64,000 nt of DNA, taken from NCBI GenBank assembly GCA_002364215.1, contig DEXQ01000003.1, positions 105,572 through 169,571 of the forward strand. The letters run 5' to 3'. Origin of the DNA: Aequorivita sp. UBA3180 (GTDB lineage Bacteria; Bacteroidota; Bacteroidia; Flavobacteriales; Flavobacteriaceae). This document shows positions 58,587-64,000 of this stretch, one piece after another. Under the pieces are notes generated by a model. That model worked only from the letters and a program-made list of their open reading frames with translations. It searched no databases and had not been told where the DNA came from. Position numbers and translations under genes: made by a program. Position 1 is the stretch's first letter. Each line of letters opens with the position of its first letter.

Positions 58587-59564
58587 ATGAAAATAATTAA
58601 GATCGCATTATTAGCGTTTGTTGTTGCATTTGCTTCTTGCAACAATAACGGTAAGAGAGACAAATCACTTGTTCCCAATTCTGTTGGTAATATAAATGCC
58701 TTACAGATTATCACACCAAACGACCTCTGGAACGGCATTGTTGGTGAAGCTATACGCAATAACTTTGCAGCGCCCACCGATGGTCTCCCGCAAGATGAAC
58801 CACTTTTTTCAATGAATCAAATGCCACCCGACGCTTTTACGGGTTTTGCTCGTAGTAACAGGCTTTTTTTATATGTGGTTTTGAGTGAAGAAGACAAAGT
58901 TACCATTGCTACGGATGAATACGCCAAACCTCAGGCTGGGGCTATAATAAAGGCATCTTCTGAAGAAAAATTGGTTGAGCTTATAAATAAAAATGCAGCG
59001 CAGATAATTGAAACCTTTCACAAATCTGAAATAAAGGAGCGCCAACGCAGAACAGCTATTTCATTGATGAAAACAGATTCACTTAAAAAAGTGATGGGTG
59101 TTAGCCTACAAATACCAAGTGCTTATAGAATTGCAAAGGCAACGGATAGTTTTTTCTGGATGCGAAAAGACTTAAAAGACGGAACGACTAACATCTTGGT
59201 ATACGAGGTTCCTTTAAAGATGATAACCAACGACAGCACAGCTGTGGGAGATATAATTAAAATCCGTGATTCCATAGGGAGCAGACTGTTGCCCGTGGAG
59301 GATGACGGTGAATTTATTACTGAAGATGCCTATGCACCCTATCTTTTCACAACAAAAATTGACGGAAAGTTTGCTTATGAAACTAAGGGTACCTGGGAAG
59401 TAAAGGACGATTGGATGGGCGGACCCTTTGTAAATTATGCCGTTCGTGACGAGAAAAACAACCGTTATTTAATTCTGGAAGGTTTTACTTATGCACCCGC
59501 AGTGTCGAAAAGAGACTTGCAATTTGAGCTGGAATCAATATTAAACTCTGCCAAAATTGAGTAA
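58587..59564 (+). CDS. DUF4837 family lipoprotein
   Basis: A 325-residue protein with a lipoprotein signal (MKIIKIALLAFVVAFASCNN, Cys18). The mature protein has DUF4837 features: SVGNINALQIITPNDLWNGIVG, EPLFSMNQMPPDAFTGFARS, MKTDSLKKVMGVSLQIPSAY, and TYAPAVSKRDLQFELESIL at the end. Function unknown; the family is confined to Bacteroidota. It begins 19 bases after the lytic transglycosylase gene, so it may act with that enzyme at the cell wall, but this is context only. Confidence 0.85.
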   Translation: MKIIKIALLAFVVAFASCNNNGKRDKSLVPNSVGNINALQIITPNDLWNGIVGEAIRNNFAAPTDGLPQDEPLFSMNQMPPDAFTGFARSNRLFLYVVLSEEDKVTIATDEYAKPQAGAIIKASSEEKLVELINKNAAQIIETFHKSEIKERQRRTAISLMKTDSLKKVMGVSLQIPSAYRIAKATDSFFWMRKDLKDGTTNILVYEVPLKMITNDSTAVGDIIKIRDSIGSRLLPVEDDGEFITEDAYAPYLFTTKIDGKFAYETKGTWEVKDDWMGGPFVNYAVRDEKNNRYLILEGFTYAPAVSKRDLQFELESILNSAKIE

Positions 59565-59583
59565 ATCATAGAAAAATATTTCA

Positions 59584-59626
59584 AAAAAAAGAGCCTTTCA
59601 GTTTAAACTGAAAGGCTCTTTTTTTT
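59584..59626. terminator. Strong bidirectional terminator
   Basis: AAGAGCCTTTCAGTTT/AAACTGAAAGGCTCTT forms a perfect 16-bp palindrome (59589-59620) with flanking A and T runs. It separates the DUF4837 gene from the convergent tatA. Confidence 0.88.
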
Positions 59627-59640
59627 GACGAAATGCTATT

Positions 59641-59832
59641 TTACTTGGTATCGTCAATCTTTTTATCTGTAGAATCGTCTTTAGACGCATCCTTGAATTC
59701 TTTAAGGCCGCTTCCCAGTCCACGCATAAGCTCTGGAATTTTCTTTCCCCCGAAAAGCAATAACACGATCACAACAATCAATACAATTTGCCAAGGGCCA
59801 ATAACACCTAAAGGAAGAAACAATGCACTCAT
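59641..59832 (-). CDS. tatA: Sec-independent (twin-arginine) translocase protein TatA/E
   Basis: A 63-residue membrane protein forming the pore-like part of the Tat pathway for folded proteins. One transmembrane helix (GPWQIVLIVVIVLLLFG) is followed by an amphipathic helix that includes the FGGKKIPELMRGLGSGLKEF signature, with the F-G and P-E residues typical of TatA. A short acidic tail DASKDDSTDKKIDDTK ends it. No tatC in the window. A -7 element lies upstream at 59854-59861. Confidence 0.94.
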   Translation of the reverse strand: MSALFLPLGVIGPWQIVLIVVIVLLLFGGKKIPELMRGLGSGLKEFKDASKDDSTDKKIDDTK

Positions 59833-59853
59833 AATTTTAAAAATTTAATTACG

Positions 59854-59882
59854 CAAAGGTAACAAGAAATGTTTAGATACAA
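59854..59882 (-). promoter_or_regulatory. Promoter for tatA
   Basis: Minus-strand TACCTTTG (plus 59854-59861) with TTG (plus 59880-59882) 18 bases upstream, a near-canonical -33/-7 pair, 22 bases before the ATG. Confidence 0.55.
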
Positions 59883-59924
59883 CGTTTTGACATCAACTTT
59901 AGCGTGTGGGGCTTCAGTTTATTT

Positions 59925-59932
59925 TATATTTG
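59925..59932 (+). promoter_or_regulatory. -7 promoter element for the M23 peptidase-GH3 unit
   Basis: TATATTTG matches TAnnTTTG, 20 bases before the ATG at 59952; it rules out the start at 59904. Confidence 0.5.
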
Positions 59933-59951
59933 TAAAAAGCAATTGCAGATT

Positions 59952-60815
59952 ATGACCCAAAAAGAAAAAAGAGCCAAAAAGTTCAAAAAGAAGCTTTTGC
60001 ACAAATACCGCTTGGTAATTCTAAACGAGGAAACTTTTGAAGAACGCTTCTCGTTTAAACTGAATAGACTGAATGTGTTTGTTTTCAGTACTCTTTTTGC
60101 CTTATTTCTTATATTGGCAACTACTTTTATAATTGCTTTTACGCCTCTTCGTGAATATATTCCGGGCTATTCTTCCACGGCTTTAAAAAAGAAAGCCACA
60201 AGTTTAGCGTATAAATCAGACTCATTACAGCAGATTCTTGATGTAAATGAGCAATACCTTGCTTCTATCAAAAAAGTCCTTACAGGCGACGTAAAAACTG
60301 TAAATTTCAACAAAGATTCACTCATTGAGGTAGCCAAAACAGACCCTTCCGTTTTAATACGTACTTCCAGAAAAGACTCTTTGCTTAGACAAGCAGTTGC
60401 CAAAGAAGATAAATACAACCCTTTGATTGCTCCACAAGTCCAACAATATGCACTCTTTGCACCTGTAAAAGGCGCTATTTCGGAAAATTATGATTCCAAG
60501 TCAAAACACTACGCAGTTGATGTGGTTACAGCCAAGGATTCACCAGTGAAGGCTGTTGCCGATGGGACGGTTATTTTTGCTGAATGGACCGCTGCAACGG
60601 GATATGTTATAATTTTGAAACATGACAACAACCTGATTTCCGCTTATAAGCATAATGCAATGCTCACTAAGGAACAGGGCGAAATTGTTAAAGCGGGTGA
60701 AGTGATTGGAACAGTAGGAAATACTGGCGAACTCACAACTGGTCCCCATTTACATTTTGAACTCTGGCGTGATGGCTTCCCCGTTAACCCAACAAGTTTC
60801 ATCGACTTTGACTGA
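59952..60815 (+). CDS. M23 family metallopeptidase (peptidoglycan endopeptidase-like)
   Basis: A 287-residue membrane-anchored protein. It has a basic N-terminus (KEKRAKKFKKKLLHKYR), one transmembrane helix (about residues 42-65, RLNVFVFSTLFALFLILATT and on), a helical linker, and then an M23 LytM domain from about residue 170. The LytM metal residues are H-x3-D in HYAVDVVTAKD, and GPHLHFELWRDG holds the second H-x-H. Start is MTQKEKRAKKF at 59952. The gene opens a unit with GH3 (7-base gap). It may cleave peptidoglycan cross-links or regulate a division hydrolase. Confidence 0.92.
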   Translation: MTQKEKRAKKFKKKLLHKYRLVILNEETFEERFSFKLNRLNVFVFSTLFALFLILATTFIIAFTPLREYIPGYSSTALKKKATSLAYKSDSLQQILDVNEQYLASIKKVLTGDVKTVNFNKDSLIEVAKTDPSVLIRTSRKDSLLRQAVAKEDKYNPLIAPQVQQYALFAPVKGAISENYDSKSKHYAVDVVTAKDSPVKAVADGTVIFAEWTAATGYVIILKHDNNLISAYKHNAMLTKEQGEIVKAGEVIGTVGNTGELTTGPHLHFELWRDGFPVNPTSFIDFD

Positions 60816-60821
60816 TAGCCT

Positions 60822-62324
60822 ATGTTCATAAAATCACTCGGCGCAAAGATATTTGCCAAAATTGTTGTAAACAGAATCCAGAACTGGGCCACAAAACCTG
60901 TTGAAACCCAGCAAAAGGTTTTTGAGGCTTTAATTGCGGATGCAAAAAATACTGCCTTCGGAAAAGATCACGATTTTGAAAATATAAATTCTTTTGAAGA
61001 TTTTGCAAAGAAGGTTCCAATTCGCGATTATGAAGATTTAAAGCCCTATGTAGAACGTGTGGTTGCTGGGGAAGAAAATATTTTATGGAACGGAAAACCG
61101 CTCTATTTTGCGAAAACTTCCGGCACAACGTCAGGCGCGAAATATATTCCACTTACCAAGGAATCTATGCCATATCACATTGAAGCCGCCCGCAACGCAA
61201 TTTTATGTTACATAAACGAAACTGGTAACGCCAAATTTGTAAATGGCAAAATGATATTTCTACAGGGAAGCCCAGAAATGCAGGAGAAGAACGGAATTAA
61301 GGTAGGCCGGCTTTCTGGCATCGTTGCACATTACGTTCCCGCATATCTTCAAAAAAACCGTTTGCCAAGCTTGGAAACTAATTGCATAGACGATTGGGAA
61401 ACTAAAGTTGACGCCATTGTTGAGGAAACTAAGGGTGAAAATATGACCGTTATCAGCGGCATTCCCTCGTGGGTGCAGATGTATTTTGAAAAACTTCAGA
61501 AAAAAACCGGGAAGAAGGTGGGCGACCTTTTTAAAAACTTCAACCTCTTCATTTACGGCGGTGTCAATTTTGAACCCTATCGCGCCAAGTTTGAAAATTT
61601 AATAGGAAGAAAAGTTGACAGCATCGAATTGTTTCCTGCCAGCGAGGGCTTTTTTGCATTTCAGGATAGCCAAAAGGAAAGAGGAATGTTGCTGCTTTTA
61701 AACTCGGGAATTTTCTATGAATTCATTAAAGCAGGTGAATTTTTTGATGAAAACCCGAAACGATTGACAATTGGCGAAGTTGAAATGGGCGTGAATTATG
61801 TAATGATAATTTCAACAAACGCAGGGCTTTGGGCCTATAATCTGGGCGATACCGTGCAGTTTACTTCAACGAAACCCTATCGTGTAATTGTTTCCGGAAG
61901 AATAAAACATTTTATTTCGGCTTTTGGGGAGCACGTGATTGGAAAAGAAGTGGAAGAAGCGATGAACAAGGCTATTTCAAAATTCAATTTTTCGATTACC
62001 GAATTTACCGTTGCCCCGCAAATTACGCCTTCCGAAGAAAACCTTCCATATCACGAATGGCTAGTAGAATTTGAAACTCTACCTGAAAACCTTCAAAAAG
62101 TAGCTGAATTTCTTGATGCCGAAATGCAACAACAAAACTCTTATTATTTCGATTTAATTGAAGGAAAAGTACTTCAATCATTAAAGATTTCATCACTTAA
62201 ACGGGATAGTTTTCAGCAATATATGAAATCACAGGGCAAACTTGGAGGCCAAAACAAGGTGCCGCGACTTTCCAACGATCGTAAAATTGCTGATGCACTA
62301 CTTCAAATACAGCCCCAAAATTAG
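60822..62324 (+). CDS. GH3 auxin-responsive promoter family protein
   Basis: A 500-residue ANL-superfamily acyl-adenylating enzyme of the GH3 family. FAKTSGTTSGAKYIPLTKES is the ATP-binding P-loop-like motif. YGGVNFEPYRAKFENLIG and VDSIELFPASEGFFAFQDSQ, with AYNLGDTVQFTSTKPYRVIV, complete the active site, and a C-terminal domain follows after GRIKHFISAFGEHVIGKEVEE. In plants GH3 enzymes conjugate amino acids to jasmonate or auxin; the bacterial substrate is unknown. It follows the M23 gene by 7 bases and precedes DUF6909, which has its own promoter motif. Confidence 0.92.
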   Translation: MFIKSLGAKIFAKIVVNRIQNWATKPVETQQKVFEALIADAKNTAFGKDHDFENINSFEDFAKKVPIRDYEDLKPYVERVVAGEENILWNGKPLYFAKTSGTTSGAKYIPLTKESMPYHIEAARNAILCYINETGNAKFVNGKMIFLQGSPEMQEKNGIKVGRLSGIVAHYVPAYLQKNRLPSLETNCIDDWETKVDAIVEETKGENMTVISGIPSWVQMYFEKLQKKTGKKVGDLFKNFNLFIYGGVNFEPYRAKFENLIGRKVDSIELFPASEGFFAFQDSQKERGMLLLLNSGIFYEFIKAGEFFDENPKRLTIGEVEMGVNYVMIISTNAGLWAYNLGDTVQFTSTKPYRVIVSGRIKHFISAFGEHVIGKEVEEAMNKAISKFNFSITEFTVAPQITPSEENLPYHEWLVEFETLPENLQKVAEFLDAEMQQQNSYYFDLIEGKVLQSLKISSLKRDSFQQYMKSQGKLGGQNKVPRLSNDRKIADALLQIQPQN

Positions 62325-62327
62325 TGT

Positions 62328-62335
62328 TATCTTTG
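62328..62335 (+). promoter_or_regulatory. -7 promoter element for the DUF6909 gene (very short leader)
   Basis: TATCTTTG matches TAnnTTTG and ends 6 bases before the ATG at 62342, implying an almost leaderless transcript if used. Confidence 0.4.
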
Positions 62336-62341
62336 CACCCA

Positions 62342-64000
62342 ATGAATAAATTGAAATCACATACAAGAACACGTGCCCAAGAGAGCACGCAGGCCATTGA
62401 GCGGCTTTATATAACAATGCGCCACCTCTTTAATCGGGGGTTTTACAAGCCTATGGGAGTTTCGGGAGAAACACTTCGTGAATCATTATTAACCCTTCGT
62501 CCTGAAATCTATGGCTCTATAAAAGAAGAAAAAATTGAATTGCAGGGTCTGCTTTACGTGATGGACCGTTTGCCGTACGGAATTGAGGAATGCCGATTTA
62601 TTAACTTAACCAGTGATGAAGGTTACAAAAACTCACATTTTGAACCCATAATTCCCCTAAAACGCCGCCGAAATTGTTACCGAATAGATTCGGAACAAAT
62701 GAATATTGAAATTACGCGTGGCCGTTCGGAAATCTATGATATTCTAACGCACCTTACCTTTCTTTTCATAGAGTCGCACAAAATTATGAAGCAGGTGCTC
62801 ATTAACGAGAACGGCGAAGTGATTCGCGATTGGAAAAAGCTAGAACAAGCTGTTCTCAAAAAAGGGAAACTTTCACAGGAGGAAAAGGAAGTGGCCCTTA
62901 CGCACACTGCAAATTTTCTGGGAAGAACCTTTGAAGAAGTAAAAAGCGTATATCCCTTTTTCGCAAGTGAAAAGAACGAGAACCGTTTCTTTAATATTAT
63001 CTATTTTTTAGGAAAGCTTGCCATAGATGAAATTATTGAAGATAATAAACGTATAATTACTTTTAGTCCGGTTTTGCGCGAGCGTCTGGGACATCACATT
63101 CACGGCGAACTGTGGGCCTATGCTATAAAACACGCGCTTCAAGATAAAGGCTTATTGGAGCGTCCGTTGCATATTATAAGTGCCAATATGCACAGCGTAA
63201 TGAACAGTTTATATGGTCCAAAGGCGCTTTCGGCAGAATTCTCAAAGAAAAAAGCGATGGAGGTTTTTGAGGCACTCAGTATTGCTTCCAACGGTAAGCT
63301 CCGTGAAAAAGTAAACAAAACCGCGCTCGCGGAAGGAATGATGTTTATTGAGGACCAAAGCGGGACAAATATTGATGTGCAAATAATTGATACCTCCAAA
63401 ATTAAACAAAGTCCCTATATAGAAGGGTTGAAGGAGGTTGAGAACTCAAAAAAACCTGTCATAATTGTGATGGATTATGCATTTGGCGAGCAAGCCTATG
63501 AAACAATGGACGAGCTTTTAAAACCATTTGTGGATGCTAATAAAGTGCGGCATTTCTTAAATGTGGCTTCAGTCTCTATAATGGGAAAAGCAGGAATTTT
63601 GGAAGGTGGAAAGGGCGATATTATGATTCCGTCAGCCCATGTTTTTGAAGGTACTGCAGACAATTATCCATTCAAAAATAAATTGGACAAATCACTTTTT
63701 AAGGATGATGACGTTACGGTTTGTACAGGAACGATGATTTCGGTGCTGGGAACTTCGCTTCAAAATAGGGATTTGCTGAAATTCTTTCACAATTCAACGT
63801 GGAATGTGATTGGACTTGAAATGGAAGGCGCACATTATCAAAAAGCGATTCAGGCAGCTTCCAAAATTAGGCGAAGCATCAGCCCAAAAGTGAAGGTGCG
63901 CTATGCCTATTACGCCTCAGATAATCCATTGGAAACCGGAAGCACTTTGGCTTCGGGGGGATTGGGAACAACGGGTGTAAAACCCACCTATTTAATTACC
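62342..64000 (+). CDS. DUF6909 family protein, 5' part (3' end outside window)
   Basis: Open from ATG 62342 to the window end (553 codons, no stop). Starts MNKLKSHTRTRAQESTQAIE, then an alpha-helical first half with YITMRHLFNRGFYKPMG. The second half looks different: KPVIIVMDYAFGEQAYETMD and SVSIMGKAGILEGGKGDIMI, then TADNYPFKNKL, CTGTMISVLGTSLQNRDLL, and a segment VIGLEMEGAHYQKAIQAA. GLEMEG is the hallmark substrate-binding segment of nucleoside phosphorylases and MTA/SAH nucleosidases, so this half may bind a nucleoside. The family assignment is by recall; the C-terminus is unseen. Confidence 0.8.
   Translation, partial: MNKLKSHTRTRAQESTQAIERLYITMRHLFNRGFYKPMGVSGETLRESLLTLRPEIYGSIKEEKIELQGLLYVMDRLPYGIEECRFINLTSDEGYKNSHFEPIIPLKRRRNCYRIDSEQMNIEITRGRSEIYDILTHLTFLFIESHKIMKQVLINENGEVIRDWKKLEQAVLKKGKLSQEEKEVALTHTANFLGRTFEEVKSVYPFFASEKNENRFFNIIYFLGKLAIDEIIEDNKRIITFSPVLRERLGHHIHGELWAYAIKHALQDKGLLERPLHIISANMHSVMNSLYGPKALSAEFSKKKAMEVFEALSIASNGKLREKVNKTALAEGMMFIEDQSGTNIDVQIIDTSKIKQSPYIEGLKEVENSKKPVIIVMDYAFGEQAYETMDELLKPFVDANKVRHFLNVASVSIMGKAGILEGGKGDIMIPSAHVFEGTADNYPFKNKLDKSLFKDDDVTVCTGTMISVLGTSLQNRDLLKFFHNSTWNVIGLEMEGAHYQKAIQAASKIRRSISPKVKVRYAYYASDNPLETGSTLASGGLGTTGVKPTYLIT

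Overview
The window looks like a core chromosomal segment of a member of the Flavobacteriaceae (Bacteroidota). Three things point there: low GC with AT-rich spacers; a recurring TAnnTTTG -7 promoter motif placed 10-60 bases before start codons and tRNA 5' ends, with no obvious Shine-Dalgarno sequences; and gene families typical of that group (DUF4175 next to ybeY and mnmG, DUF4837, DUF6909, GIN-domain DUF2807, SPFH, bacterial GH3, OMP beta-barrel CarboxypepD-regulatory receptor, S8 peptidase with a long insert, PID-CTERM-like tail). I would not name a genus from this alone. Almost all genes are housekeeping; there is no CRISPR array, prophage, IS element or rRNA operon.

Layout. 1-6.1 kb: 3' end of pheS, two small conserved genes, an orphan ABC ATPase, an MDR reductase, a FUSC-family membrane protein and a frameshifted membrane protein gene. 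6.1-8.4 kb (minus strand): GreA-like protein, mtgA and an FAD amine oxidase-like gene, chained by overlaps. 8.5-12.3 kb (minus): DUF177-rpmF-fabH-accB-accC, the conserved L32/fatty-acid initiation cluster. 12.4-20.9 kb: pdxA, ribE, a tRNA with CAU anticodon, methylmalonyl-CoA epimerase, rbfA with a LolE-like permease, a ferredoxin reductase-like protein, a dus gene and an outer-membrane receptor-like barrel. 21-33.5 kb: lepA, a K/Na:H antiporter with RCK domain, then a plus-strand run of MBL hydrolase, S8 protease, M1 aminopeptidase, rnpA, DUF4349 lipoprotein and S41 protease. 33.5-36.2 kb (minus): GNAT, CDF metal exporter, rpiB, an AT-rich 560-bp gap, and a DUF2007 gene. 36.3-45.9 kb: rnr, GIN-domain protein, LysE exporter, tRNA-Cys, folB, glnS, a YtxH/holin-like three-gene set, SPFH protein and an OMP. 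45.8-64 kb: gltX, DUF4175-ybeY, mnmG, methyltransferase, holB, pgk, lytic transglycosylase, DUF4837, tatA, M23 peptidase, GH3, and the 5' part of a DUF6909 gene.

The most notable non-coding signal is chromosomal segregation DNA. Two perfect 16-bp parS palindromes flank mnmG (51403-51418 and 53304-53319) and a 14/16 match lies inside the lytic transglycosylase gene (57838-57853), which suggests an origin-proximal centromere. About 15 kb away, the only large gene-free stretch (35384-35943) carries four copies of GTTGTTAAC in both orientations plus a DnaA-box-like 9-mer. It is a candidate replication origin, not a proven one. To its right, plus-strand genes dominate (18 against 6); to its left, orientations are balanced (20 minus, 18 plus).

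Three families of short dispersed palindromic repeats are also visible. A member of one (core CAGTCGAAACCTTTTTT) is shared between an intergenic site and the coding region of gltX.
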